A stretch of 64,000 nt of DNA from Bradyrhizobium sp. PSBB068 (GCA_016839165.1 CP069301.1:62001-126000); one strand, 5' to 3'. Positions 1 through 8,903 are shown, counted from the first letter of the stretch. Notes: a model not told the origin generated them from the letters alone. A program made the numbers and translations.

Positions 1-194
1 CACCGATTCCATTCAACCAATCTTCCGGGACCAAACACGAAGGAAGGGTCTCACGGGGGTCGCCGCGGGCTCACAGGCCTAAATGCTCAATTTCCCATGC
101 CCCTTGGCCGCGGACAACGTCCAGCGGCATGCGACCGGGGTCATATCTGCTCACCTCCGGCACATTGAACCGACGGACCCAGTCCCCGAAATCT

Positions 195-329
195 TCATTC
201 CGGCCGAGCCTGGTTTTCGGAACGAAGATATTTCACAAGCGCTACTGCCGCCAATATTAAAACGACGATGACCAGCACGCAGACCAGACCCATGCCCCAA
301 GACATTGCGGGCGAAATACCGTTCATCAT
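195..329 (-). CDS. Small single-span membrane protein (44 aa)
   Basis: A 44-residue reading frame that opens with two adjacent ATG codons (329 and 326) just after a good ribosome binding site (AGGTGA at 339-334). Residues 14-32 form one strongly hydrophobic helix (LVCVLVIVVLILAAVALVK), followed by a short charged tail ending QARPE. It lies about 100 bases downstream of the 87-aa secreted protein on the same strand and is probably in the same transcript, hence under the ECF promoter at 747-772. No family is recognised. The length and context suggest a small stress-induced inner-membrane peptide. The support is the RBS, the clean helix and the position. Confidence 0.6.
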   Translation of the reverse strand: MMNGISPAMSWGMGLVCVLVIVVLILAAVALVKYLRSENQARPE

Positions 330-429
330 GGATCACCTCGTTTTGTTGAAGGCGCGAGAGGTCGCAAAATCTTGGACGGTTCGTCGAGGTCGGTCTGGGC
401 GACCGGCGCATCAGTTTCTGCCGCACCCA

Positions 430-693
430 TCATCTGGACTTGGGACCGCCTTGGTAACGCCAGGCTGATCCGCCGTCGTTCACGTTTGGCGCGGAATGCA
501 GGCGTGACGGTATCCGGTCGTAAGCGAACGCGGAATTCGGATCGCCTTGTGAGCTACCGGTCCTGGCTTGTGCGCTCTGCCTGGCCTCATTCGGCCAATA
601 GCTTTTGTCGGTGATCGTTGATCCGGCAAATGCAGACGCCGACGCCGCCATTAGCGGCAACAAGAGTGAAATCGTGAGAAGTTTTTTCGTCAT
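430..693 (-). CDS. Small secreted protein of the ECF regulon (87 aa)
   Basis: Starts MTKKLLTISLLLPLMAASASAFAG, a clear Sec signal peptide with likely cleavage after ASAFA near residue 23. The mature part is polar, rich in Ser, Gln, Arg and Asn, without Cys, and is probably periplasmic. The upstream region carries a GTAACC-N16-CGAA promoter (747-772) matching the one in front of the ECF sigma gene, so it is likely a direct sigma target. Similar small exported proteins accompany metal-resistance genes in Bradyrhizobium relatives, from memory. No biochemical function can be read from the sequence. Confidence 0.75.
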   Translation of the reverse strand: MTKKLLTISLLLPLMAASASAFAGSTITDKSYWPNEARQSAQARTGSSQGDPNSAFAYDRIPSRLHSAPNVNDGGSAWRYQGGPKSR

Positions 694-746
694 GATCCGG
701 CTCCATCAGTTCTTCGAAGCGCGTCTTGTGCGCTTCTACTTATGAG

Positions 747-772
747 TTCGGACCGTTTCGTTCGCCGGTTAC
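747..772 (-). promoter_or_regulatory. ECF (SigF-type) promoter of the 87-aa gene
   Basis: On the minus strand this reads GTAACC, a 16-base spacer, then CGAA. Both boxes and the spacer length equal those of the site at 2017-2042. This is the promoter form described for Caulobacter SigF. It ends 53 bases before the start codon at 693. Confidence 0.7.
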
Positions 773-801
773 AAGCTCACGCTGACGTGACCGGCAAACG
801 C

Positions 802-1443
802 TCACCAACGCAATAGTCGTGGCCCCATTGCTGCGCCCGCTAAGGTGCAAAGCACAATCGTGCCGCCGTACCAAACCGCTACAAAAGGCAGGGAATCGTC
901 CGCGCAATGCAGCGCATACGCCATCGCGCTAACGCCGCCCGCAACAAGTCCCGCGAAAGCACCCGTGCGAGCAAGGTTCGTAGGCGCCGCCTGTCGAACG
1001 GCCCAGATAGCGACGGCGAAAGGAACGATCGCGATGACCGGAATGGAAACAAGGCATTCGAGCCATTCGTCTCCGATGATCATCTTGGTCCAGTGCGAGC
1101 TTGGCGCCAGCCCGAGGCTGATTGCTGCAAGCGCCACGATGACAAGAAACGGCACCGCAACGAGATACGATCGAGGTTTTCGCTCCCCGCCAGGGCGCGC
1201 CAGCTTTGCGAGATAGACAAGCGCGAGGCTGAAAATCCCGACCGCGAATGAGACCTTTGTGGCGACGAAACCCAAGGCGCCGGACGTCACCATGTCCGGA
1301 CGGACGCCCAGCCCGAAGATCGTGATTCCCAAGGCCAGAATTGAACCTGCCCCAAGCGCGACCAGAAGCGTGCGAACGACCAAACCGCGGTCGACCGGCT
1401 CGGGATTGGTACTCAGGAGGGCCACAAGCTCGTCAGTCTTCAT
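802..1443 (-). CDS. nrsF: NrsF-family (DUF1109) anti-sigma factor
   Basis: 213 residues starting MKTDELVALLSTNPEPVDRG, the usual short cytoplasmic head of NrsF/DUF1109 proteins, followed by about six hydrophobic spans. Family knowledge: in Caulobacter NrsF is an inner-membrane anti-sigma factor that holds SigF until oxidising or heavy-metal stress, and conserved Cys residues are important for sensing. Cys residues are visible here at DEWLECLVS, LHCADD and VLCTLAG. The start at 1443 was chosen over longer in-frame starts because its ATG overlaps the sigma stop codon (ATGA at 1443-1440), which implies translational coupling. Confidence 0.88.
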   Translation of the reverse strand: MKTDELVALLSTNPEPVDRGLVVRTLLVALGAGSILALGITIFGLGVRPDMVTSGALGFVATKVSFAVGIFSLALVYLAKLARPGGERKPRSYLVAVPFLVIVALAAISLGLAPSSHWTKMIIGDEWLECLVSIPVIAIVPFAVAIWAVRQAAPTNLARTGAFAGLVAGGVSAMAYALHCADDSLPFVAVWYGGTIVLCTLAGAAMGPRLLRW

Positions 1444-1997
1444 GTCCGCTTTTCCCGGCCGATCAGGGTAGCCAGTGCTTTGAGTCCCCGGTGGATGTTC
1501 ACTTTGACCCCCGGCTCGGAGATGCCGCATCGTACTGCCGCCTGCGCGATGCTCAACCCGTCCAGCTTCACGGCCTCGATGGAACACCGCATGTTTTTCG
1601 GTAGTCGCTCCATGAGCCTCCTAACATCGTAGCTACTCTCCGCGCCGACATTGTCGTCGTGCGCCATGATTGCATCGGCCTCCTCGATAGGCACGTCGGC
1701 CCGCGACGTGCGGGTACGCCGCAGGAAATCGATCAACTTGTAGCGCGCGATCGCATGGACCCAAGGCGTCAGAGGCTCGGCAGGATCATAGGTGTGCCGC
1801 TTGAAGTGAACCGCCAATACCGCCTCCTGAACGAGATCCTCCGCTTCTGCCGCACCCCTTCCCATCCTGGCGAGCTTGCCCTTGTAGTAGGCCCGCAAAC
1901 GGCTGCTCAATCGCTCGAGCAGCGCGCGGTGCGAGGCCGCGTCGCCGTCCAGGCTGGCAAGCATTAGCGCCTTGAGTTCGATTTCGTGGGTCGTCAT
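1440..1997 (-). CDS. sigF: ECF RNA polymerase sigma factor (SigF-like)
   Basis: 185 residues. Region 2 spans about residues 20-95, with the DLVQEAVLAVH helix and the WVHAIARYKLIDFLRR segment that contact the -10 element. Region 4 spans about 120-180 (LPKNMRCSIEAVKLDGLSIAQA, then a helix-turn-helix). The gene overlaps the NrsF-type anti-sigma gene by four bases and is preceded by a GTAACC-N16-CGAA promoter, implying autoregulation. The same promoter stands before the 87-aa gene. Role inferred from family: responds to metal or oxidative stress. It resembles Caulobacter SigF, an ECF factor with an NrsF partner. Confidence 0.88.
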   Translation of the reverse strand: MTTHEIELKALMLASLDGDAASHRALLERLSSRLRAYYKGKLARMGRGAAEAEDLVQEAVLAVHFKRHTYDPAEPLTPWVHAIARYKLIDFLRRTRTSRADVPIEEADAIMAHDDNVGAESSYDVRRLMERLPKNMRCSIEAVKLDGLSIAQAAVRCGISEPGVKVNIHRGLKALATLIGREKRT

Positions 1998-2016
1998 GCT
2001 TGCGTATCTCTGTTAG

Positions 2017-2042
2017 TTCGCCGGTCCGGCGGATTTGGTTAC
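2017..2042 (-). promoter_or_regulatory. ECF (SigF-type) promoter of the sigma/anti-sigma operon
   Basis: The minus strand reads GTAACC, 16 bases, CGAA, 19 bases before the sigma start codon at 1997. It matches the promoter at 747-772 in both boxes and spacing, indicating autoregulation. Confidence 0.72.
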
Positions 2043-2094
2043 AGCCGAAGATGACCGGCCTCAAAAATAGTCGGAAAGGTCTGCTGCGCTTCGG

Positions 2095-2502
2095 CTAGGC
2101 CTCAATGCGCTTTGCTTGCCGATCGCGTCTTTTCCGCTCCTCGCATTCGTGCAGCAATTCGGGGCCGGCCCAGACCGCGGTTCCATCGTCATCCACGATG
2201 AGCGGCATGAAAAGGTTCAGGGTTTCGCTCAGCCGAACGACGCGGCCCAAGGCGCTCTCGTTGTTCGGATGCGGCTCGCATCGCAGGACCAGATCGCCGG
2301 ATGGGCGGGAATCGACCTCAGGCCGCTGCTTCCAGCGCCGCAACAATTCCTGGCAGGCAAGCTCGACGGCGCGTGGCACCGGCCTGAGGTCACTTTCCCA
2401 GTATTGAACTGCGCCGCGACTCATGCCGAGCAGTTCTCCCGCCACGATCTGGTTGATGCCCAACTTCTTCCGCCACTTTTTGAAGTCCCACTGGTCCCTC
2501 AC
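2095..2502 (-). CDS. XRE-type helix-turn-helix regulator
   Basis: 135 residues with a GTG start preceded by AGGA at a normal distance. Residues 6-55 form a lambda-repressor-like HTH (KKWRKKLGINQIVAGELLGM, SRGAVQYWESDLRPVPRAVEL). The tail from about 60 is charged and ends in an Arg/Lys-rich helix. It lies 33 bases after the CusA-like gene on the same strand and is probably the last gene of that operon. Target and ligand are unknown. A regulator of the efflux operon is plausible but not shown. Confidence 0.7.
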   Translation of the reverse strand: MRDQWDFKKWRKKLGINQIVAGELLGMSRGAVQYWESDLRPVPRAVELACQELLRRWKQRPEVDSRPSGDLVLRCEPHPNNESALGRVVRLSETLNLFMPLIVDDDGTAVWAGPELLHECEERKRRDRQAKRIEA

Positions 2503-2535
2503 ATCATCCTGGCGCCGAGGAGGGACGGCGCTTCG

Positions 2536-5500
2536 TCACTCTGCTGCTTGCGAGCGGTCGAAATCACTTGCCGTCTTCCGTTCTTGGCTATTCCGGTCCA
2601 CGGGGACGGCTGAGCCCGGTTCGCGCGGCAACCCAAACCCCTTGATCAGCGCGTAGACCGCGGGGATGACGATGAGCGTCAGAATGGTGGACGAGATCAT
2701 GCCGCCGATCATCGGCACGGCGATGCGTTGCATGACCTCCGAGCCGGTACCGGTGCTCCACAAAATCGGTATAAGGCCTGCCATGATGGCGACAACGGTC
2801 ATCATCTTGGGCCGCACGCGCTCGACCGCACCCAGCATGATGGCCTCGTTCAGATCCCGCCGCGTGAACGGCTTGCCTTCCGCCAACCGTTCGGCGTGAA
2901 TCTCCTTCATCGCATGATCGAGATAGATCAGCATGATGACGCCGGTCTCGGCAGCGACACCGGCCAGCGCGATGAAGCCTACGGCCACCGCGACGGACAT
3001 GTTGAAACCAAGCCACCACATCAACCACAATCCGCCGACGAGGGCGAACGGCAGCGACAGCATTACGATTAGCGTCTCGGTCAGCCGGCGGAAGTTCAAG
3101 TAGAGCAGCAGGAAGATGATCAGCAGCGTGACAGGCACCACGATCTTCAGCCGCGCGGTGGCGCGCTCAAGGTATTCGAACTGTCCGCTCCAGACGACAT
3201 AGTTTCCCGGCGGAAATTGTACGCTGGCGGCCACGGCGGCCTTGGCATCGGCAACGTAGCCGCCGAGATCGCGGTCGCGGATGTCGACGAAGATGTAGAC
3301 CGCGAGTTGGCCGTTTTCGGTCCGGATGGACGTAGGCCCGCGCGTGAGCTTGATCGCTGCAACCTCGCCCAGCGGGACAGTCCCCCCATTCGGCATCGCG
3401 ACGAGAACATCCCGGGCGATGGATTGCGGGTCGCTACGCAGGTCGCGTGGGTATCGCAGGTTGACGCCGTAACGCTCGCGGCCTTCCACGGTGGTGGTGA
3501 TCGTCTCTCCGCCGAGTGCCGAAGAGACCGTGTCCTGCACATCGCTGATCATGAGACCGTAGCGCGCAAGCGCCTCCCGGTCAGGGACGACATCGAGGTA
3601 ATAGCCGCCGATGACCCGTTCGGCGTAAGCGCTCGACGTGCCGGGAACTGCTTTCACGACGGTTTCGATCTGGCGGGCGAGCTTTTCCATTTCCGTCAGG
3701 TCTTTTCCCAACACCTTTATGCCGACCGGTGTCCGGATCCCGGTCGCGAGCATGTCGGTACGGGCCTTGATCGGCATGGTCCAGGCGTTGGAGACACCGG
3801 GAAACTGCAAAGCCTTGTCCAGTTCGGCGATGAGGCCGTCGACGGTCAGGCCCGCACGCCATTGCGCCTTGGGTTTGAGATTGACGATCGTCTCGAACAT
3901 TTCGGTCGGCGCGGGGTCGGTCGCCGTTTCGGCGCGTCCCGCCTTCCCGTAGACCGACTCGACTTCCGGAAAGGTCTTGATGACCTTGTTCTGCGTCTGC
4001 AGGATTTCCGCCGCCTTGGTCACCGACAGGCCCGGCAACGTCGTCGGCATGTACATCAGCGTGCCCTCGTTGAGGCTCGGCATAAACTCCGTTCCGAGTT
4101 GCCGGGCCGGCCAGAGGCTGATCGCCAAGGCGACAAGCGCCAGAAAGATGGTCAGCGTCTTGGCCCTTAGTACGCCGCGGATCATCGGGCGATAGATCCA
4201 GATCAGGAACCGGTTGATGGGATTCTTGTGCTCCGGAATGATCTTGCCGCGAATGAACAGAACCATGAGCGCCGGCACCAGCGTGATCGACAGGATCGCC
4301 GCCGCCGCCATCGAGAAGGTCTTGGTGAACGCCAGCGGGCTGAACAGCCGGCCCTCCTGCGATTCCATGGTGAAGATCGGCAGAAAGGATACCGTGATGA
4401 TCAGCAGGCTGAAGAACAGCGCCGGGCCGACCTCGCTTGCAGCCTCGATGAGGACCTCTAGGCGCGGCTTGTCCGGTGGCGCCCGTTCGAGATGCTTGTG
4501 GGCATTCTCGATCATCACGATGGCGCCGTCGATCATGGCACCGATGGCGATGGCGATGCCGCCGAGGCTCATGATGTTCGATCCGATGCCGAGCACCTTC
4601 ATCGCGGCGAAAGCCATCAGGATGCCGATCGGGAGCATCACGATGGCGACGAGCGCGCTGCGCACGTGCAGCAGGAAGACGATGCAGACGAGCGCGACGA
4701 CGATGCTTTCCTCGGTAAGCGTCCGCTTCAGCGTTTCGATCGCGTCGTGGATCAGGTTCGAACGGTCGTAGACCGGTATGATCTCGACACCCTTCGGAAG
4801 CGCCGAAGCCATCTCCCCCAGGCGCGCCTTCACATTGTCGATGACGTCGAGCGCATTCTGTCCGAAGCGTTGCAGTGCGATTCCGCTGGCGACCTCGCCC
4901 TCCCCGTTGAGCTCGGTTATGCCGCGGCGTTCGTCCGGGCCGAGTTCGACCCGTGCGACGTCCTTCAGCAGGACCGGCGTGCCCTTGTCGAGCTTCAGCA
5001 CGATGTTCGATAGGTCGGAGAGGCTCTTGACATACCCCCTGCCCCGCACGACGAATTCGAACTCGGAAAGCTCGACGGTGCGCCCGCCCACGTCCATGTT
5101 GCTGCCGCGGACCGCATCGCGCACCTTCGCAAGCGGTATGTCGAGCGATCTCAACCGGTTCGGATCGACGATGATGTTGTATTGCCTGACGAAGCCGCCG
5201 ACGCTTGCGACCTCGGCCACGCCTTCCGCTTTGGAAATTCCGTATCGGATGGTCCAGTCCTGGATCGACCGCAGATCGGCCAGCGATTTGTCCTTGGACT
5301 GCAGCGCGTACTGATAGACCCAGCCGACGCCCGTCGCATCGGGCCCCAACGTCGGCGTCACGCCGGCGGGCAATTTGCGCGCCGCGGCGTTGAGGTATTC
5401 CAGCACACGCGAACGCGCCCAGTAGATGTCAGTGCCGTCTTCGAAAATGATGTAGACGAACGAGACGCCGAAGAATGAAAACCCCCGCACCACTTTCGAT

Positions 5501-5733
5501 TTCGGTACGGTGAGCATGGCCGTCGTCAAGGGATAGGTGACCTGGTCTTCGATGACCTGTGGTGCCTGACCTTTGTATTCGGTGTAAACGATGACCTGGG
5601 TGTCGGAGAGATCTGGAATCGCGTCGAGCGCCGAGTGCTGCAGGGCATAGACCCCGGCCGCAATAGCGAAGATAGCGCCGATGAAAACGAGCATCAGGTT
5701 CCGGGCCGACCAATCGATGAGCCGCGCGATCAT
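2536..5733 (-). CDS. cusA: CusA-type heavy-metal RND efflux pump
   Basis: 1065 residues, normal for HME-RND pumps. The N terminus MIARLIDWSARNLMLVFIGA is the usual first transmembrane helix. The transmembrane segment IGAMIDGAIVMIENAHKHLE carries the conserved Asp/Glu pair of the proton relay. The three Met of the E. coli Cu/Ag triad have counterparts in YMPTTLPGLS, TEMFETIV and RTDMLATGIRTPVGIKV, favouring Cu(I)/Ag(I) over Zn/Co/Cd. Role: proton-driven export of Cu(I) or Ag(I) through a CusCBA complex. The start overlaps the cusB stop (ATGA at 5733-5730), one of several coupled junctions. Confidence 0.95.
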   Translation of the reverse strand: MIARLIDWSARNLMLVFIGAIFAIAAGVYALQHSALDAIPDLSDTQVIVYTEYKGQAPQVIEDQVTYPLTTAMLTVPKSKVVRGFSFFGVSFVYIIFEDGTDIYWARSRVLEYLNAAARKLPAGVTPTLGPDATGVGWVYQYALQSKDKSLADLRSIQDWTIRYGISKAEGVAEVASVGGFVRQYNIIVDPNRLRSLDIPLAKVRDAVRGSNMDVGGRTVELSEFEFVVRGRGYVKSLSDLSNIVLKLDKGTPVLLKDVARVELGPDERRGITELNGEGEVASGIALQRFGQNALDVIDNVKARLGEMASALPKGVEIIPVYDRSNLIHDAIETLKRTLTEESIVVALVCIVFLLHVRSALVAIVMLPIGILMAFAAMKVLGIGSNIMSLGGIAIAIGAMIDGAIVMIENAHKHLERAPPDKPRLEVLIEAASEVGPALFFSLLIITVSFLPIFTMESQEGRLFSPLAFTKTFSMAAAAILSITLVPALMVLFIRGKIIPEHKNPINRFLIWIYRPMIRGVLRAKTLTIFLALVALAISLWPARQLGTEFMPSLNEGTLMYMPTTLPGLSVTKAAEILQTQNKVIKTFPEVESVYGKAGRAETATDPAPTEMFETIVNLKPKAQWRAGLTVDGLIAELDKALQFPGVSNAWTMPIKARTDMLATGIRTPVGIKVLGKDLTEMEKLARQIETVVKAVPGTSSAYAERVIGGYYLDVVPDREALARYGLMISDVQDTVSSALGGETITTTVEGRERYGVNLRYPRDLRSDPQSIARDVLVAMPNGGTVPLGEVAAIKLTRGPTSIRTENGQLAVYIFVDIRDRDLGGYVADAKAAVAASVQFPPGNYVVWSGQFEYLERATARLKIVVPVTLLIIFLLLYLNFRRLTETLIVMLSLPFALVGGLWLMWWLGFNMSVAVAVGFIALAGVAAETGVIMLIYLDHAMKEIHAERLAEGKPFTRRDLNEAIMLGAVERVRPKMMTVVAIMAGLIPILWSTGTGSEVMQRIAVPMIGGMISSTILTLIVIPAVYALIKGFGLPREPGSAVPVDRNSQERKTASDFDRSQAAE

Positions 5734-7163
5734 TGTGGTTTCTCTCCGGTGTCGAGGCCCTTGAGCGCCGCCTTGAGATTGCTTTCGGCATCGATCAGGA
5801 AGTTCGCGGAAGAGACGACCTTGTCGTTTTCGGCGAGCCCTTCCTTGACCTCGACGAGGCCGCCGCCGCGGCGCCCGATCTTCACCGCCCGCGGTTCGAA
5901 ACGGCCCTCGCCCTTGTCGAGCAGCACAAGCTGCCGCTCGCCGCTGTCGATCACCGCGCTGCTGGATACGGTTACGACTGGAGTTTCCGTCCCCGTGGCA
6001 ATTTCGACGTCGGCATACATGTCCGGCCGCAGCACGTCGTCCGGGTTGGGTAATTCGATCCTGATCCGCGCGGTCCGCGTTTCCGGTTTCAGGTGCGGAT
6101 AGATCACAGTGACTTTTCCCGTGAACGGTCGGTTCGGATAGGCGCGCAAACGCACGGTGGCGGTTTGTCCGAGTTCGATGAGCGCAAGATCGCGTTCGGC
6201 GACGTCGACCATCACCCAGACGACATCATGGTCGACGATCCTGAAAAGCACGTCTCCGGGCGCTGCACGCATCCCGTTAACGGCCGTCCGCTCCACGACC
6301 TCACCGTCCTGCGGCGCAGGCCAGTTCAGGTAGACCGGGACCTCGCGCGTCCGCTCGATGTCGGCAATAAACCCATCGGGCGCACCGAGGTTTTCGAGGC
6401 GGCGGCGCGCCCCTTTCAGGGCCTGCCCGCTGATGCCGGCTTCCGGACGGGCGTTAAGGGCCGAGAGATATTCGGCGGCGGCGCTCGACAGGTTCGGGCC
6501 GTAGATGCGCATCAACGGCTGGCCCTTGCGGACGTGCGTGCCGGTCGTGACGTTGTCGACGGTGTCGATGAAGCCCTCGAACCGGAGCGAGACGACGGAC
6601 ACGCGCCGCTCGTCCTGCTGTACCGTAGCCGGTGCGCGGACCATCGTATTCAAGGAGCGGCGCTCCGCGACCTCGGTCTGGACACCTGCCTTCTGCAGCT
6701 TGCCCGCGCTCACTTTGACCGATGAGTCGTCGTCTTGTTCGCCCTCATATACGGGGAGATAATCCATCCCCATCGAATCCTTTTTCGGCGTCGGCGACGT
6801 GTCCGGAAGGCCCATAGGGTTACGATAGAATTTGATCCGCCCGCGTTCGCCGCCCTTCGCAGTCATGGCTTCCGGAGCGTGCTCCTCGAAGCTCACATCT
6901 TCGCTGGCGCGGACCGCCGAATATTCCTTGCCCGACGGCGTCTTCTTCGGCGTCATGGAATAATCGGGCGCGCCGTCCGGATCACGGTAGTAGACGATCG
7001 GTCCTGTCGCAGCCGGTTGAGCGGAACTTGGCTTTGCCGCTGCGGGAAGTACGGCGGACAGCCATCCTGGAAGCGGAGCGCTCGAACGTCCGACGGCCAA
7101 TCCGACCACTCCGGCGGCCAGGATCGCCGTAAAGGCTAACAAAGCACCTACTGGCCGTCTCAT
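5730..7163 (-). CDS. cusB: CusB-type periplasmic adaptor with two metal-binding heads
   Basis: 477 residues from the ATG at 7163, chosen for its GGAGGT site five bases upstream and its ATGA overlap with the outer-membrane gene. An N-terminal membrane anchor (LLAFTAILAAGVVGLAVG) is followed by two short metal-binding modules, YYRDPDGAPDYSMTPKKTPS and FYRNPMGLPDTSPTPKKDSM. These are in the style of the CusB N terminus, where Met residues receive Cu(I) from CusF. Hairpin, lipoyl-like and beta-barrel domains follow. It would bridge the inner-membrane pump and the TolC-like channel. The duplicated head is unusual, since E. coli CusB lacks the first copy. Confidence 0.92.
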   Translation of the reverse strand: MRRPVGALLAFTAILAAGVVGLAVGRSSAPLPGWLSAVLPAAAKPSSAQPAATGPIVYYRDPDGAPDYSMTPKKTPSGKEYSAVRASEDVSFEEHAPEAMTAKGGERGRIKFYRNPMGLPDTSPTPKKDSMGMDYLPVYEGEQDDDSSVKVSAGKLQKAGVQTEVAERRSLNTMVRAPATVQQDERRVSVVSLRFEGFIDTVDNVTTGTHVRKGQPLMRIYGPNLSSAAAEYLSALNARPEAGISGQALKGARRRLENLGAPDGFIADIERTREVPVYLNWPAPQDGEVVERTAVNGMRAAPGDVLFRIVDHDVVWVMVDVAERDLALIELGQTATVRLRAYPNRPFTGKVTVIYPHLKPETRTARIRIELPNPDDVLRPDMYADVEIATGTETPVVTVSSSAVIDSGERQLVLLDKGEGRFEPRAVKIGRRGGGLVEVKEGLAENDKVVSSANFLIDAESNLKAALKGLDTGEKPQ

Positions 7164-8404
7164 AGCGAACCTCCGGCCAGACGTTCCATTTCGGCGTATT
7201 TCGTTTGAAGTTCTACCTTGAGCTTCAGCAGGTCGAGCTGGACAGCGCGAAGCCTGCGCTCCGCCTCGAAGACCGAGGAAAGATCGGACGTGCCGGCCTG
7301 GAAACCGTTCCGCGCATTGTCGAGGGATGATCGTGCAGGCGGCAATTGGCGCGACGCGTAGATCTGCACGACCTTCCGTAGCGCATCGACGCTGAACCAT
7401 GCGTCGGCGATCTGTCCGTCGACCCGCAGCCGCAGCGCCTCGCTGCGGGCTTGCGCGGCGCCGAGACGCGCGCCCGCCGCCCGCTGTTCGGCGTCCTTGA
7501 CTTCATAGTGCAGCGGCAGCTTGACGCCGAGCATGAACTCGCCGGTATCCTCGGTCCCGGGCCGCTGCACGTATTTCGCGCCGAGCGTGACGTCGGGATA
7601 GTAGTTGAGGTCGGTAAGGGATTTGGTCTGGGCCGCGGAATTGCTCTGGGCTCCGGCCAGCGCCAGCATCGGGTTAGCAGAGCGCGCGAGTGCCTGAACC
7701 TGCGCGAGGCTGATTGCCTTGATTGCTCGAAAGCCGGTCGGCGGAGCCAAGGGCGCCAGGGACGGACGGCCGATCAGGGCATTCAGCCTGGCCGCCGCTG
7801 CCTTCTGTTCGCCTTGTCGGCGGACGACGTCGCCGTCGGCGGTAGCCGCTTCGATCTCGGCCTTGATGACGTCCTGCCGGTCGACCGATGTCGTGCCGTA
7901 TCGCGAACGCAACAATCCGAGCGTCTCGTCGTACCGCCGCTTGATTTCGGTGGCGACCCCAACGGCTTCATACGCCGCATTGTATTCGCCATGTGCTGTA
8001 ATGACCTGCGCGATGAGTTCGGTCACGGTGGCACGGCCTTGGAATTTTGCGGCATCGGCGTCGGCCGTGGCGACGTTGCGCTCGAGGCCGTATTTGCCCC
8101 AAAGCTTGAGCTCCTGGTCGATGCCTATGCGGCGCTGTCCCACGCCCTGCCGGTTGACGTCCCAAGCCTCGAGAATGAGGGTCGGGTCAGCCAATACGCC
8201 CGCCGTCCCGATCTTGTGAACCGCTGCATCGAACTCGAGCGCGGCCGCCGCCACCGTCGGGTTGAGGCGTTTGGCAACCGCCACGACGCTTTCCGCGGTA
8301 GCTCCGGGCAAAGTCTGCTCGGCTGCCAAGGCCGGGGACAACCACAGCAATGCTGCGGTTGCTCGGATTGCGGCGAAGCCAGTGATTCCGGCTGAGCGGA
8401 TCAC
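7160..8404 (-). CDS. CusC/TolC-type outer-membrane channel
   Basis: 414 residues. Signal peptide to about residue 28 (ALLWLSPALAAEQ), then two outer-membrane-efflux-protein repeats, seen in VAKRLNPTVAAAALEFDAAV and in ARSANPMLALAGAQSNSAAQ, with long coiled helices between. It overlaps cusB downstream and the FixH-like gene upstream by ATGA junctions, so it is translated with both. Role: outer-membrane exit duct of the CusCBA-type complex. There is no lipobox Cys, unlike E. coli CusC, so membrane attachment would rest on the barrel alone. Confidence 0.9.
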   Translation of the reverse strand: MIRSAGITGFAAIRATAALLWLSPALAAEQTLPGATAESVVAVAKRLNPTVAAAALEFDAAVHKIGTAGVLADPTLILEAWDVNRQGVGQRRIGIDQELKLWGKYGLERNVATADADAAKFQGRATVTELIAQVITAHGEYNAAYEAVGVATEIKRRYDETLGLLRSRYGTTSVDRQDVIKAEIEAATADGDVVRRQGEQKAAAARLNALIGRPSLAPLAPPTGFRAIKAISLAQVQALARSANPMLALAGAQSNSAAQTKSLTDLNYYPDVTLGAKYVQRPGTEDTGEFMLGVKLPLHYEVKDAEQRAAGARLGAAQARSEALRLRVDGQIADAWFSVDALRKVVQIYASRQLPPARSSLDNARNGFQAGTSDLSSVFEAERRLRAVQLDLLKLKVELQTKYAEMERLAGGSL

Positions 8405-8805
8405 GGCGTGGCCTTGATGACGAGCTTGCTTTCAACCGTCCCGGTTTCGCCTTGAACCTTGGCGCCGAGGGACAATTGCCAGCCACCTTCCATAGTTATG
8501 GCGGCCTTGAACTTATAGACGCCCGGCTCCGTGCTCGGCATCGCCTCGATCGACGTTTTCATCGTGTCCATGCCGTCCGGAGCCATGTCCAATCTCTTTG
8601 CGAAGATCACCGCATCGGGAACCGGCTTGCCGTCGGGCTTGTGGATCAGGCGGACCGAGATGGTTGCGTCCCCCTTCTTGACTGTCTTGTCGACCAGTTG
8701 GAATTCGTAGTCCTTGATGTCGGCGCGCGCGAGCGTGGCCGAACCTGCCAAGGAAGCGGCGATCAACGCCGCCCGGAGGGCGGGCGCGAAGGCATACTTC
8801 TTCAT
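8401..8805 (-). CDS. FixH/YtkA-like periplasmic protein
   Basis: 134 residues from the ATG at 8805, preceded by GAGGA. Signal peptide MKKYAFAPALRAALIAASLAGSATLARA, then an immunoglobulin-like beta domain. The segments GDATISVRLIHKPDGKPVPD and TEPGVYKFKAAITMEGGWQL are typical of FixH/YtkA-family domains found beside copper efflux and oxidase genes. It is translationally coupled to the TolC-like gene. The Met-rich stretch MAPDGMDTMKTSIEAM could bind Cu(I). Likely role, by inference: periplasmic copper handling for the CusCBA pump. Confidence 0.8.
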   Translation of the reverse strand: MKKYAFAPALRAALIAASLAGSATLARADIKDYEFQLVDKTVKKGDATISVRLIHKPDGKPVPDAVIFAKRLDMAPDGMDTMKTSIEAMPSTEPGVYKFKAAITMEGGWQLSLGAKVQGETGTVESKLVIKATP

Positions 8806-8903
8806 TTTACAAATCCTCGATGACCCGATGCGCCGCGAACGGCGGCGTGCGTTAACTGCGCGGCCCTGAGACCGCGCAGCAGCAGACGGCGTGGAGACGC
8901 CGA

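Noticed and set aside
151..426. A 91-codon minus-strand frame.
   Set aside because: It overlaps the better-supported 44-aa membrane protein in another frame, lacks a ribosome site and has shadow-like Arg/Ser-rich composition.
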